Positions 31,506 through 43,709 of a stretch of DNA of 64,000 bases are shown here, in pieces (the stretch's first letter is position 1; every line of letters begins with the position of its first letter). Location of the stretch: assembly GCA_030762895.1 (NCBI GenBank), contig CM061069.1:6878904-6942903 (forward strand), in the 5' to 3' direction. The notes under the pieces were generated by a model that saw nothing but the letters and a program-made list of their open reading frames with translations, did no database searches and was not told the DNA's origin. This DNA is from Sophora flavescens. Its lineage: Eukaryota; Streptophyta; Magnoliopsida; Fabales; Fabaceae. The position numbers and the translations under genes are program-made.

Positions 31506-33853
31506 ATGCAAAGATCCCTAAGTCTTGGGATCCTTAGTGAGGTCGATCCAGAAGTCAAAAGGACCTTCCATAGACGTAGGAGACTACAAAGGGACAGAGA
31601 GAGGTTGATCCCCATTCTACTGATGGCGAATCAACCGGATACGAAACCGTTGAAGGACTACGCAGCCCCAAATGCTAGGGGTTTGCGAACTGGGATTGCT
31701 AGGCCAGATATTGAGGTGGAGAACTGCACTACACCGCCTATGCTAATCAACATGATTAGGCAACACCAATTCGGAGGACTGCCCTCGGAGGATTCGACTG
31801 ACCACGTAGAGACATTCTTGGAGTTCACCGATGCAGTTAGAATTCATGGCGCCCCGGTTGATGCTATTCGCTTGAGGTTGTTCCCCTCTTCTCTTACTGG
31901 AAAGGCGAAAGCTTGGCTGAAGCAAATACCCGCTAACACCTTGTCGACTTGGGACCAACTGGAGCAGGTGTTCTTGGAGAAATTCTTCCCTCCATCCAAG
32001 ACGGCCTACATACGAACCCAGATCATCGGCTTCTTCCAAAAAGACGGAGAATGCTTATCAGAAGCTTGGGATCGCTACAAGGGACTGCTGGAGTCTTACC
32101 CACACCATGGACTCGAGAGGTGGTTATTAGTGTACACCTTCTACAACGGATTGGACTACTCTTCGAAGGTGTCACCCGATTCCGCAGCTGGTGGAGCTTT
32201 TATGAATAGGCCTCTGACTGAGGCATTCAACATAATTGAAAATGTGGCCACCAACTACCACCAATGGGGTTTAGAAAGAGGTAATAACCCGAACAAGATT
32301 TCGGGGGGTAAGTTTGAAATAAATAGCACTGATCTTATAATATAAAAAATAGACTCACTTAATAAACGTTTTGATCAGCTTGAAAGGGCTAATGTGAGTG
32401 CAATAGGTGCTACTAACATTGTTTGTGAGATTTGTGGAATGCAGGGACACGACATCATGTAGTGCCCACATGGAATTGTTCATGGATCCGGCGCTTCGGG
32501 GGAACAAGTGAACTCTTGTCACAACTTCTACGACACGAACCCGAAGTTGCTCAATTATGCCCCCCCAAATCCCTACAACCAGAGGAAGAACAGCCCTTAC
32601 CTCTCCTACGGCAACTACAACAACACGCTAAACCACGAGTTCCAAGAGGGCCAAGGTAATAGGAAAACCGCACCGGGGTATCCTCAGGTACAGAAATCTA
32701 AACTCGAGTCTTTATTGGAAAGTTTTGTTGAAACTCAAAAAAAAATGAAGAGTTTAGACAATAAGGCAGGGCAGTGAACGAGGCAATAAAAGAGCTATCG
32801 TCCAAGGTAGATAATTTAGCCATCCATAACAAGATGCTTGAAACTCAGATTGCCCAACAAGACAGCACATACTCGAGACCTAAGGGTACATTCCTAGGGC
32901 AACCCGAAGCAAATCCCATTGAACATTGTAATGCCTTACACTTGAGGGATGATAAGCTTGGGGTGGTTGAAAAATACGTGGAACCAGAGGAGGACATGAG
33001 CGAAGATGAAGAGCCGGAACCAAAGTATGTCCCTCTACCACCGTACCAACCCCCAATACCTTTCCCACAAAGGTTGGTCAAGAGAAAGCAAGTAGAAGTA
33101 GAAACTAAAAGCTTAACTGAGGAGCCAAATGTTATGAAAAAATCTAATATGAAAGACCCAGGTAGTTTCTCTATCGCTTGCTCAATTGAAGAAGTGCAAA
33201 TAGACCAAGCCTTATGTGACTTAGGGGCTAGTGCGAGCTTGATGCCCCTCACTATCTTGGAAAGGTTGGGAACCAAAGAGTTGAGTCCATTCAAATTCTC
33301 CTTACAATTTGCGGATGGCTCGACTAGGACTCCTCTAGGCATACTAGAGAATGTTCATGTAAAGGTAGGGAAATTTTTCATCCCTACCGATTTCCTGGTA
33401 TTGGATATGAAAGGGAATTCTGAATTCCCCATCATTTTAGGAAGGCCATTCTTGGCCACCGCTTGAGCAGTAATAGACGTAAGGAATGGCAAACTCTCTC
33501 TGAATGTAGAAGAAGGTGGGGTAAATTTTGAATTGACTAACTCATATAACAACCCTCCTTTTGAGAGCCATGTGTGCAGGATCGATATAATGTCTCCAGT
33601 GGTAAAGGAAGAGCTCAACATGGAAGCAACCCCGAAGATTTGCATGGCAAATGATGCACCCAGTAGTGATGAAGTTGGAGTTGCTGATCATGTGGAAACA
33701 AAACTTCCACCGGGAGTGAGTAAGGCCAGGAAGCTCCGAGTGAAAAGAGCGAAGCGGAAGCGCAATTGGCCATATGAGCAGAATCATCTCTTTGAAGGAG
33801 TTCCATGGAAGAGAAGTGTTCCTGCACTTCTACGCCCAGTCGACCCCGGTTGA
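31506..33853 (+). pseudogene. gag-protease of element B2 (broken)
   Basis: The start ATG at 31506 (MQRSLSLG) matches B1. Gag reads to a TAA at about 32343 (B1 has a serine-lysine stretch here), then in the same frame through the zinc knuckle CEICGMQGHDIM to a TAG at about 32459. It stays in the same frame to about 32740, where a run of A with a deletion shifts it. The protease part continues from 32774 (CDLGASASLMPL, ILGRPF) to a TGA at about 33465, then to 33853. It shows that Gag and protease were one frame in the ancestor, unlike B1. Inactive as read. Confidence 0.9.
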
Positions 33854-35604
33854 TTGAAGGAAGTATGGTCAAGCTTACGACCGTAAATAAGAGCTTCTTG
33901 GGAGGCAACCCAATTTTTCTTTCCCTTTTCCATTTGTTTTTGAACTTAGATCTTGAATAATTTGAGAAGATCAAGAGGAAAAAAATCATAAATTAATAGA
34001 TTTGTCAAGTGTTTTCAGGTTAAGAAGGAAGGAAGAGCAAGAAGGACTGGGACAAATAAAGTCAGAAGACATCACGCCCAGGCCGTGACAGTGGTCACGG
34101 TCGTGATGAGCTAACCAAGAGCACCAGAAAGGATCACGGCCCAGCCGTGATATCCATCACGGGCGTGATGAGTAGGACCCTAAGATCATAGAGCATCACG
34201 ACCTAGCCGTGATACAGTTTCCAACAAGTTTTTGACTAGAATGTCAGCCAACACCCGCTACCACCTTGGTGAGTTGTTCCAATTTTTCTCCTCTCTCCGA
34301 CTTGATTATTTACATTGGGGACAATGTAAGTTTTAAGCTTGGGGTAGGGGTATTTTTGCAAATTTTTTCATTTTTGTATTTTTCATGTTGCATTCATCTA
34401 GGCATAGTTTTGCATGATCACATTCTCTATATTGCCCCTCACTTAGAATATGCATCCAATTGTGAGAACTTGGTGCCAAATAAATTGTGATAGTGAATTT
34501 TTGAACCCAATTTTTTTTATTCTTGTGATAAGGCTAAAAACGAAAATTCTTGAGATGATCTTTTGATAGTTGATAATTAGCATGTGATTCCTTAGATTTG
34601 TGTCTCTCGCTGATTTTTGAACTACTAAATGTGAGATCTTGAGCCTAAAAGGGGTACTCACTTAATCTACCCCATTCCTTGTGATAGAGTGTTTTAATTC
34701 CTCTTGGATTGTATTTTCTAGAACTTGACTTGAAACCATTTTGAAACTTGAAAATTTTTTAAAACATTTTTGAAAATGATTGAGGCACTAGGTATTTTTT
34801 CCGGCCTTCTGAGCTTTGATTGATTAAATGCTACCCCTTAGTTGCCCAATTTTGAGCCTAAAAGATTAAAATACTTTTCTTGGTACCTTGGATTTATTTT
34901 TATGAATAATGCTTGGTATGGCATCAATTAAAAGTATTACAAATAAGGTAAAAAGGTAGTTTGAAAAAGTATGGGATGAGAAAATTAGAAAATATTTCTC
35001 TTGAGCTAAAAATATCCCCTTCTCCAAATAAATAAAATGAAATAAACACAAAAAAAATGGAGAAGGGGATGACAAAAGAAAGTGAGAAATAAAAATAAAA
35101 AGAAAGAAAGGTGGAAAAGTGAATCAATGCCCAAAAAGATATTTTAGAAGGTTGTCATGCTTTGCAATGTTTAATATTTTGTTTAGCTTTCTTGAATTTC
35201 CCTTTTCTCGATTTCCCCACCTAACAATTAATCCCATGGCCCCATTACAACCAAAGTAAAAGACCTCTTGATTCTTATGTGTTTTTCATTAATAAAGTGG
35301 AGATTTGGTTAATAGTCAAGCTTATGGTAGAATACCTACCTTAAGGAAATTGAGCGAATTGTCATATACCCTTGAACACTTGAGTGAGGTAAGAAGAGTG
35401 CCCGAATCAGTAAGAATATGAATTTAAAGAACATAAGCTTCTAATTGGACTTGAAATTAATTATCTCTTGGGTATTTATTGAATATGCCTGTCACTTGGA
35501 TTAGCTACTCGGGTTCTTGGTTCACTGTCCATGCTTTGATTATTTATATCTTCTGGCCTTAGTGATTGCTTGAGGACAAGCAAAATCTTAAGCTTGGGGT
35601 GATT
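33854..35604 (+). other. B2 3' untranslated region with ordered signals
   Basis: No credible ORF. Signals in the B1 order: hairpin TTGGGAGGCAACCCAA (33898-33913), CACGGCC palindromes (34070-34213), GNRA-loop hairpin (34310-34329, loop GGGA), internal purine tract AAGCTTGGGGTAGGGG (34335-34350), hairpin TTGCTTGAGGACAAGCAA (35566-35583), and 3' purine tract (35590-35604). The CACTA empty site lies at about 34396-34420. Confidence 0.88.
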
Positions 35605-36202
35605 TGATGAGTGTGATTTCACCGCATCTTTGTTTATCATTTTGTATGCATTTTCATGTAGTTTAGGCATATTTAATTTGATTTTTGTTAGTTTTTATCT
35701 TGGAACGGGTAAGACGGTTTTTGTGGTGCTGTTTTGCAGAAATCAAAGGAAAATGCTCAGGATCAACCATGATGGATCTCGGATGAAGACGGAGCTTGAA
35801 AAGTGAAGAAAATGAGCCAAACAGAGCCCATCACGGCCATGATCAAGCAAAACTGAAAAAGAAAGAAGACTGAAATCAGAACCGGTCACGGCCTACCCGT
35901 GATGACCATCACGGCCATGACCTGTCAGCTGAGCCAGACCCCCACAAGTCAGAATCTGTCATGGCCTAGCCGTGATGAGCATCATGGCCGTGACAGACCA
36001 ATTACTGAAGAAGCGCCCAAGGCAGAATCTATCACGGCCTGGCCGTGATGGCCGTCACGGTCGTGACGCGCGTTACTTGGATCAGAAGCAACTGATTTGG
36101 ATCTAATTTGAGTTAGCTTGGGATTCAAACTTCCCAAATCTATAAATAAGGCATCTGACCAGAGGCAAGAGGATCGCACACACGTACAGTCGCACGATAT
36201 GA
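35605..36202 (+). repeat. 3' LTR of B2 with internal deletion
   Basis: 598 bp against 1357 bp in the 5' LTR. It matches the 5' LTR up to CCAGAGGCAAGAGGA (about 36173) and then jumps to the last 29 bases (CGCACACACGTACAGTCG...). The terminal CA has become GA. About 760 bp are missing, but both true ends and the target duplication remain. Confidence 0.88.
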
Positions 36203-38850
36203 GTGATGTTAGGTGATGCCTTCCGGGGTAGAGCCGAAGCACCAAGAGACGGGTGATCGTCCTGAAGTGGGCCTGTTAGGGGTGCCCAACACCAGATCGG
36301 CAGAAGGCGCTTCGCAAAGGATCCTCGCATTGTTTTTGGTTTTTAAAAATGTTGGCTTTCGATATTTATCAATTTCGTAGGGTACTCGATGGTGTGGGGG
36401 GCTGTGGATGCGCGGTTCCACGCCTTGGTTATGGATGGACGTGGTGTCAGGTGATGCCATTTGGGGCGGAGCCAGAGCACCAAGAGATGAGTCATCGTCT
36501 AGAAGTGTCTTTATTGGGGGTGCTCTAACACCAGATCAGCTGAAGGTGCATCGGAAAGGATCTTCGCGATGATGTTGGTTTTTAAAAATGTTGGCTTTCG
36601 ATATTTATCAATTTCGTGGGGTGCTGGATGGTGTGGCAAGGTTGTGGGTGCGCGGCTCCTAGACCCTGGTGGTGGATGGACGTGGTGTATGGTGATGCTT
36701 TTCGGGGCGGAGCCAAAGCACAAGAGACGGGTGATCATCCTGAAGTGGCCTTGTAGGAGGTGCTCAAACCCGAGATCGGGTGAAGGCGCATCGGAAAGGA
36801 ACCACGCGATGTTGTTTGTTTTTAAAAATGTAGGCTTACTATATTTATCAATTTCGTGGGGTACTCGATGGTGTGGCTAGGATGTGGGTGCGCGGCTCCT
36901 CGACCTTGGCTATGGATGGACGTGGTGTTTGGTGATGCTTTCCGGGGTGGAGCCAAAGCACCAAGAGACGGGTGATCGTCCTGAAGTGGCCTTGTTAGAG
37001 GTGCTCAAACACTAGATCTGCTGAAGGCGCATCTGAAAGTGTCCTTGTAGGAGGTGCTCAAACCCGAGATCGGGTGAAGGCGCATCGGAAAGGAACCTCG
37101 CGATGTTGTTTGTTTTTAAAAATGTTGGCTTCCGATATTTATCAATTTCATGGGGTACTCGATGGTGTGGCGAGGCTGTGTGTGCGCGGCTCCTCGACCT
37201 TGGTTGTGGATGGACATGGTGTTAGGTGATGCCTTTCGGGGCAGAGTCGAAGCACCAAGAGACGGGTGATCGCCCAGAAGTGGCCTTATAATGGCGTGAT
37301 CAAACACCAGATCGGCTGAGAGACATCGGAAAGGATCCTTGCGATGTTTTTGGTTTTTGAAAATGTTGGCTTTCAATATTTATCAATTTCGTGGGGAACT
37401 CGATGGTGTGGCAAGTTGTTGGGTGCACGGCACCTCGACCCTGGTTGTGGATGGACGATGTGTTAGGTGATACATTCCGGGGTGGAGCCGAAACACCAAG
37501 AGACGGGTGATCATCCTGAAGTGGCCTTGTAGGAGGTGCTCAAACACCAGATCGGCTGAAGGTGCATCAGAAAGGATCCTCGCGATGATGTTGGTTTTTA
37601 AAAATGTTGGCTTTCGAAATTTATCAATTTCGTGGGGTACTCTAAGGTGTGGCGAGGCAATGGGTGCGCGCTCCTCGACCTTGGTTGTGGATGGACGTGG
37701 TGTTAGGTGATGCCTTCCGGGGCGGAGCCGAAGCACCAAGAGATGTATGATCGTCCTGAAGTTGCCTTGTGAGGGGGTGCTCAAACACCAGATCGGTTGA
37801 AGGCGCGTCGGAAATGATCCTCGTGATGTTGTTGATTTTTAAAAATGTTGGCTTTCGGTATTTATCAATTTCGTGGGGTACTCGATGGTGTGATAAAGTT
37901 GTGGGTGCGCCGTTCCTCGACCTTGGTTATGGATGGACGAGGTGTTCGGTGATGCCTTCCGAGGCGAAGCCAAAGCACCAAGATACGGGTGATCGTCATG
38001 AAGTGGCCATGTAATGGGAGCTCCAACACCAGATCGGCTGAAGGTGCATCGGAAAGGATCCTCACGATGTTGTTGCTTTTTAAAAATGTTGGCTTTCGAT
38101 ATTTATCAATTTCATGGGGTACTCGATGGTGTGACGAGGCTGTGGATGCGCGGTTCCACGACCTTGGTTGTCGATGGACGTGGTGTTAGGTGATCCAAAG
38201 CACCAAGAGACGAATGATCGTCCTTAAGTGGCCTTGTAAGGGGTGCTCTAACACCAGATCGGCTGAAGGTGCATCGGAGAGGATCCTATCGATTTTTTTG
38301 GTTTTTAAAAATGTTCGCTTTTGATATTTATCAGCTTCGTGGGGTGCTGGATGGTGTGGCGAGGTTGTGGGTGCGCGGCTCCTCGACCCTGGTGGTAGAA
38401 GGACGTGGTGTTAGGTGATGCCTTCCGGGGCGAAGCCGAAGCACCAAGAGATGGGTGATCTCCTGAAGTGGTCTTGGAGGAGGTGCTCAAACACCAGATC
38501 GGCTGAAGGAGCATCGGAAAGGATCCTCGCGATGTTGTTCGTTTTTTAAAATGTTACTTTCGATATTTATCAATTTCGTGGGGTACTCGATGGTGTGGCG
38601 AGGCTGTGGGTGCGCGGGTCCTCGACCTTGTTTGTGGATGGACGTGGTGTTAGGTGATGCCTTCCTGGGCGGAGCCGAAGCACCAAGAGACGGGCGATCT
38701 TCCTGAAGTTTCCTTGTAAGGGGGTGCTCAAACACCAGATTGGCTAAGGCGCATTGGTAAGGATCCTCGTGATGTTTTTGGTTTTTAAAAATGTTGGCTT
38801 TCGATATTTATCAATTTCATGGGGTTCTCGATGGGGTGGCGAGGCTGTGG
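36203..38850 (+). repeat. rDNA spacer tandem array 2
   Basis: About 11 monomers of the 241-bp type, some shortened or rearranged (for example a partial duplication near 36960-37110 and a shortened monomer near 38190). The last monomer stops at GGCGAGGCTGTGGGT and is joined directly to 26S rRNA sequence. ORFs here are repeat readings. Confidence 0.9.
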
Positions 38851-38994
38851 GTCGATGAGCCTCGTGGGATGCCTTGAAGCGCAATTCCCAACTGGGCAGC
38901 AAGTAGAATCCTTTGCAGACGAATTAAATACGCGACGAGGTATTGTAAGTGGCAAAGTGGCCTTGCTGCCACGATCCACTGAGATTCAGCCCCA
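38851..38994 (+). rRNA. 26S rRNA 3'-end fragment (relic)
   Basis: The sequence runs TTTGCAGACGAATTAAATAC, then GCGACGAGGTATTGTAAGTG, then GCAAAGTGGCCTTGCTGCCA and ACGATCCACTGAGATTCAGC. This is the conserved 3' end of plant 26S rRNA with a few transitions. Only about 140 bp remain; upstream is spacer repeat instead of 26S. The 3' boundary is approximate, because the final TTTGTCGC-type tail is changed. It marks where a second rDNA unit's spacer begins. Confidence 0.88.
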
Positions 38995-40080
38995 ACCATT
39001 TTCATTCGTCCCTCCCTCACCCCACCCTTGGTTTGGCCCAAGTCACCGAGGGGGTTATTGGGACTGTGACTCAAACGGTTGGCGGGTTGCCAACAAGTGT
39101 CGCGAGCAACCAAGGAGCAGGGGACGATTATCCGAGTGCACATGAACGGGTCAAGACGCCCGATCTGGTGACGTGTGGCTCAGCCTTGGGTGCACTTGGC
39201 CAAGTCCGGGAGCCCGACCGTGGGTCACGCGATCGAGGCAGTGAGGCAAGGAACCCAAGGAGCAAGGGTCGAGTCAACGAGTCCTGGTGCAGAAATCTCG
39301 GTTGCTTGTGCAAGTGGTCGGTTCATGATACTCGACATGGCTCATTCGGTGCGTAGTCCTACTGCATTGGGCACAGTTCCCCGGTGCACGTGATGCCTGG
39401 TCAGTCTCGGTCGGTGCAGTCGGGAACCAAGGATGCATGGGTCTGGTGCATAGGGTACATGTCCCCGGTGTGGTTGAAAAATCATGAAAAATCTCCACCT
39501 TCAAGAAATGCCACGAGACATTGGAGGAACCTTCGAGATAACATTCTTAGCATGCTTGCCAAAGAACAGCTCAAAATTCAATTTGTAGCTTAGTTTCCTT
39601 GTATCCAAATTGTCGCATATCCCTGATTTCGGTTGAAAAATCATAAAAAATCACCACCTTCATGAAATGCCACGAAACTTGGTGGAAACCTTGGGAATAT
39701 TATAAGTAGTATGCCTGCAAAAAATCAGGTCAAAATTAGATGGCTTGACCCATTTTCCATTTTTGGGGAATTGTTTCGGTTTTCCACTTTGAAAATTGAA
39801 AAAAAATGGTATGGTGAAAAATTATGTATATTTTTCGTCCCCTAGCTCCCATTTTTATAATCATCGCTGCAAAAAATCAGGCCAAAATTCGACCTCTAGC
39901 TTGGAAAAAAAAGAGTATGTCTCCCCAACAAAAAGGATGTCTTGTGGTGGAAAATGGATCTTTGCATATTATGCTATTATAGGGGGTGAGGTGCCTGGCT
40001 ATTATATATTATATATTATATATTATATATAGTTGTAGTAGTAGTTGTAGTTGTAGTTGTTATCTCGGTGACAGCTAACT
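38995..40080 (+). other. rDNA intergenic spacer, single-copy part 1
   Basis: Follows the 26S relic. GC-rich to about 39460, then an AT-rich part (39466-40000) that has a diverged second copy at 46700-47220 (shared GTCGCATATCCCTGATTTCG, AAATGCCACGAAACTT-type lines). It ends with a TATTATATA-type AT repeat (40000-40031) and a GTAGTAGTTGTAGTTG run. The ORFs at 38817-39593 are judged to be chance readings. Confidence 0.75.
39975..39986 (+). promoter_or_regulatory. candidate RNA polymerase I start motif (spacer promoter)
   Basis: TATTATAGGGGG in GCATATTATGCTATTATAGG resembles the plant Pol I initiation consensus TATATA(A/G)GGG. A second copy with the same upstream context is at 47204-47215. Being further from the 18S, this one would be the spacer copy. 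Confidence 0.55.
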
Positions 40081-40573
40081 CCAACCCCGCTTAGATAGGC
40101 CTCGGTCGGTGCACGTGATGCCCGATCTGGCTCGGTCGGTGCGAAAAGGAACCAAGGGAACGAGGAAATGGTACACCGGGCACGGGTCCTCGGGTGCACC
40201 AGGTGCCGGATCTAGCTCGGTCGGTGTGGAAAGGAACCAAGGGAACAAGGGAATGGTGCATCGGGCACGGGTCCCCAGGTGCACCAGGTGTCGGATCTGG
40301 CTCGATCGGTGCGGAAAGGAACTAAGGGAACGAGGGAATGGTCCACCGGGCATGGGTCCCCGGGTACACCAGGTGCCGGATCTGGCTCTGTCGGTGCGGA
40401 AAGGAACCAAGGGAACGAGGGAATGGTGCACCGGGCATGGGTCCCCGGGTGCACCAGGTGCCGGATCTGGCTCGGTCGATGTGGAAAAGAACCAAAGGAA
40501 CGAGGGAATGGTGCATCGGGCACGGGACCTCGGTGCATCAGGTGCCTGATTTGGCTCGGTCGGTGCTGATAGG
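40081..40573 (+). repeat. about 84-bp tandem repeats of the rDNA spacer
   Basis: About five to six monomers, each with GGTGCACCAGGTGCCGGATC, CTCGGTCGGTG, then GGAAAGGAACCAAGGGAACG and GGCACGGGTCCCCGG. Cut at 40573 by element A1. The overlapping ORFs on both strands arise from the repeat. Confidence 0.88.
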
Positions 40574-41963
40574 TGTTGACAAATCTGGGCAAGTATACCC
40601 AGTCGTGCAAGTAATACGGTGGTGAGACCGGTTGTCGTATCCACGGGGACTGGATGTCAATTACCAATTCACAAACACAGCAACTATCTAGACTGTGCAT
40701 AGAATACAAAATAAACCAAAACAGAAGAAATAAAATATTTTTGTCTTTTTGGGGACTTTTAACAAACACTTGAAGTGTAGAAAGGATATGTTGGGTCTAG
40801 ACTTCACCAAACCTCTCTCTCAAGTACTACCAGGACTAGATACCTCCCATTCATGCTTCAAATATTAAAATCAATCCACTAAATTACTCAAGCCCCGATT
40901 CCTTGGATGGCAAGAGCCTAAATCCACTAATAGACCATAATTCCTTAGGTGGCCTAGATTAATGAATTTGCATTAGGATTAGGTATTACGCGATTACTAG
41001 TAAACCAAACTCCATTCCTAGATGCAAGGGTTACTAGGTGATTAAATTCAATTCCGGTTCTAATACGAATTTCCCAATTTAATACCAAAACACTAATCGA
41101 GTCATGGGGGTGCTAGCCACAACAAGCATTAAGCATGGAAAATTAATCACTAATACAAAGGCATGAACACAGAATAATCAGTCAAGGCAAATACATAATA
41201 ATCAGTTTGATTACATCTAATCCCAACAAACAGGGATTAGCTACTCATAGTTACATAGAAAGCCAAACCAGAAAAGCGGTAGAGAAAGGAAGAAAGGGAG
41301 AACTCCATTGAAGCTTCCCACTGTCGTCACAGCAACCCCCTAACTCAGCTCCCTTTTAGGGTTGGAACCCTAGCCCATCCGCAGCCTCCAAGTGCCTCCC
41401 AAATACTCCTTCATTCTGCCCTAAAACAGCAACTTATACCAATCAGACTCTGCGCGCGCTCGCGAGGCGAATAGCCTCTCGCGACGCGAATACTAAAATG
41501 GCGTCTCGTTTGAATTTGAATTATCGCGACGCGAATGGTGATTCGCGAGGCGAGACAGACAGGGTCTTCTCATTACGCCCGTGATGCGTATCAGGGCCTG
41601 GGCGTGATGGCTTCTAGTCCTCAGGCTCGCGAGGCGAATAGCCTCTCGCGGGGCGAGCATTTCCTGTGACAACTTCTGACTTTTGCCTTCTGCTCTGCTT
41701 GATCATGGCCGTGATGGTCATCACGGACAGGCCGTGATGGGCTCTGTTTGGCTCATATTCTTCAATTTTCAAGCTCTGCTTAATCCAGGCTCCATCATGG
41801 CTGATTTTGATCATTTTTACATTAATTCCTGCAAAACAACACCAAGAAACCGCTTCACCCGTTCCAAGGGAAAAACTAATTAAAATCAAATAAAGAATGC
41901 CTAATCTATATGAAAAATGCATGTAAAAGTGTACAGAAAACATGATGTAAAATCACACTATCA
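40574..41963 (-). repeat. 3' LTR of A1 (type A)
   Basis: 1390 bp, TGTTGACAAATCTGG...CACTATCA on the plus strand. It contains CTCGCGAGGCGAA and CACGGCC-type palindromes (41458-41742). Confidence 0.94.
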
Positions 41964-43709
41964 AATCACCCCAAGCTTATTCAATTGTTTGTCCTCAAGC
42001 AATCACTAAGGCCAGAAGATATAAATAATCAAGGCGTGGATAGTGAACCAAGAACCCGAGTAAATGATCCAAGTAACAGGCATTTCAAATAATTCAGCAA
42101 GAGACAATCAATTCAAGTCCAATTAGAAGCTTAGGTTTCCTAGACTCATATTCTCACTGATTCGGGCACTCTTTCTCACCTGAAGCTCACCCCAAGCTTG
42201 TTCATTTGCTTGGCTCTCTCTCTCACCTCACTCAAGTGTTAGGGATATAAGACAATTCGCTCCATTTTCCTCAAGGAATGATTTCTACCATAGGCTTGAC
42301 TATCAACCAAATCTCTACTCTATTAATGAAAACAATTAAGAATCAAGAGGCCTTTTGCTTTGGTTGTAACGTGGTCATGGGATTAATCGTTAGGTGGGGA
42401 AATCAATAAAAGGACATTTCAAAAGGCTACAAAATTTCAATCATTGCAAACATGACACCTTCTAGAATACCTTTTTGGGTTTCGATTCCTTTTTCCACCT
42501 TTCTTTCTTTCTTTTCATTTTATTTCTCATTTCTTTTTGTCATCCCCTTCTCTATATATTTTTATTTTTCTTTTGTTTTTTTTCCCTTTTATTTGGAGAA
42601 GGGGAGATTTTTCAGCTCAAGAGAAACATTTTTCTGATTCTTTCATCCCAAACTTTTTTCAACTACCTTTTTACCCTTTTTGTAATACTTTAGAAGGTCA
42701 CTCATCAAGCATCATTCATCAAAAAAAAATTCAAGGGACCAAGAAAAGTATTTAATTCATGTAGGCTCAAAATTGGGTAACTAAGGGGTAGCATTTAGTC
42801 ATTCAAAGCTCAGAAGGCCAGAAAAATACCTAGTGCCTCAATTATTTTCAAAAATGTTTTCAAAAATTTTTAAGCTTCAAAACGGTTTCAAGTCAAGTTC
42901 TAGAGAAATGCAATCCAAGAGGAATACCACTCTAACACAAGGAATGGGGTAGATTTAGTGAGTACCCCTTTGGCTCAAAATCTCACATTTAGTAGTTCAA
43001 GAATCAGTAAGAAACACAAATCTATGAAACCATATGCTAATTATCAACTATCACAGATCATCTCAAGCATTTTCATTTGCAGCCTTATCACAAGAATAAA
43101 AAAAATTGGGTTCAACAATTCACTATCTCAATATAATTGGCACTCAGTTTTCACAATTTGGATGCAAAATCTAAACAAGGGCAATCTAATTGTGTGATCA
43201 TGCAAAGCTATCATGCAAAACTATATGAATGCAGCATGCAAAATGCAAATGCAAAATACCCCTACCCCAAGCTTAAGAATTTACATTGTCCCGAATGTAA
43301 ACAATCAAGTTGGAGAGAGGAGAAAAATGGAACGACTTACCGAGGCGGTATCGGGTGTTGTTGGTTCACATGCCTAGTCAGAATGAACTGCATGAAAATT
43401 AGGTCATGGCCGTGATGGGTGCTGACTTTGATTTTTCATGTCTTCTTGCTCTTCCTTCCTTCTTTCCCTGAAATCACTTGGCAAATCTCAATTTATTATT
43501 TTTCCTCTTGATCTTCTCAAATTATTCAAGAGGTTAAAATCAAAAACAAAATCTAACTAAAGAGAAGGGTTAAGAAAAGTTGGGTTGCCTCCCAATAAGC
43601 GCTTCTTTAACGTCACTAGCTTGACGTTCTAGGATCCTCCTCCCGGATCCCATGGTCTGTGGAGTGGAGATTGCAGAAGTAATATAACTTTATCTTCAAC
43701 TCCACCCAG
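41964..43709 (-). other. A1 3' untranslated region with ordered signals
   Basis: Minus-strand order from the ORF: hairpin TTGGG/CCCAA (43580-43595), one reduced CACGGCC remnant (about 43405), the GNRA-loop hairpin with one mispaired base at the loop closure (43281-43300), internal purine tract (about 43257-43272), AT-rich sequence homologous to the B elements, hairpin with one mismatch (41986-42003), and 3' purine tract AAGCTTGGGGTGATT (41964-41978). An extra AGCTTGGGGTGA copy lies at about 42187-42198 (plus strand TCACCCCAAGCT). No ORF is supported. Confidence 0.88.

Larger units (their letters stand above)
29997..36202 (+). mobile_element. LTR element B2, 6206 bp, gag-protease only
   Basis: 5' LTR at 29997-31353 and an internally deleted 3' LTR at 35605-36202, flanked by GTGGT (29992-29996) and GTGAT (36203-36207), after which the spacer monomer resumes in register (GTTAGGTGATGCC). 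The primer site and purine tract are present. The coding region is homologous to B1 but has several stops and a frameshift. No RT or integrase. Confidence 0.93.

Noticed and set aside
40075..40769. Proline-rich ORFs of 185-189 codons
   Set aside because: Antisense reading of the 84-bp spacer repeats running into the LTR.
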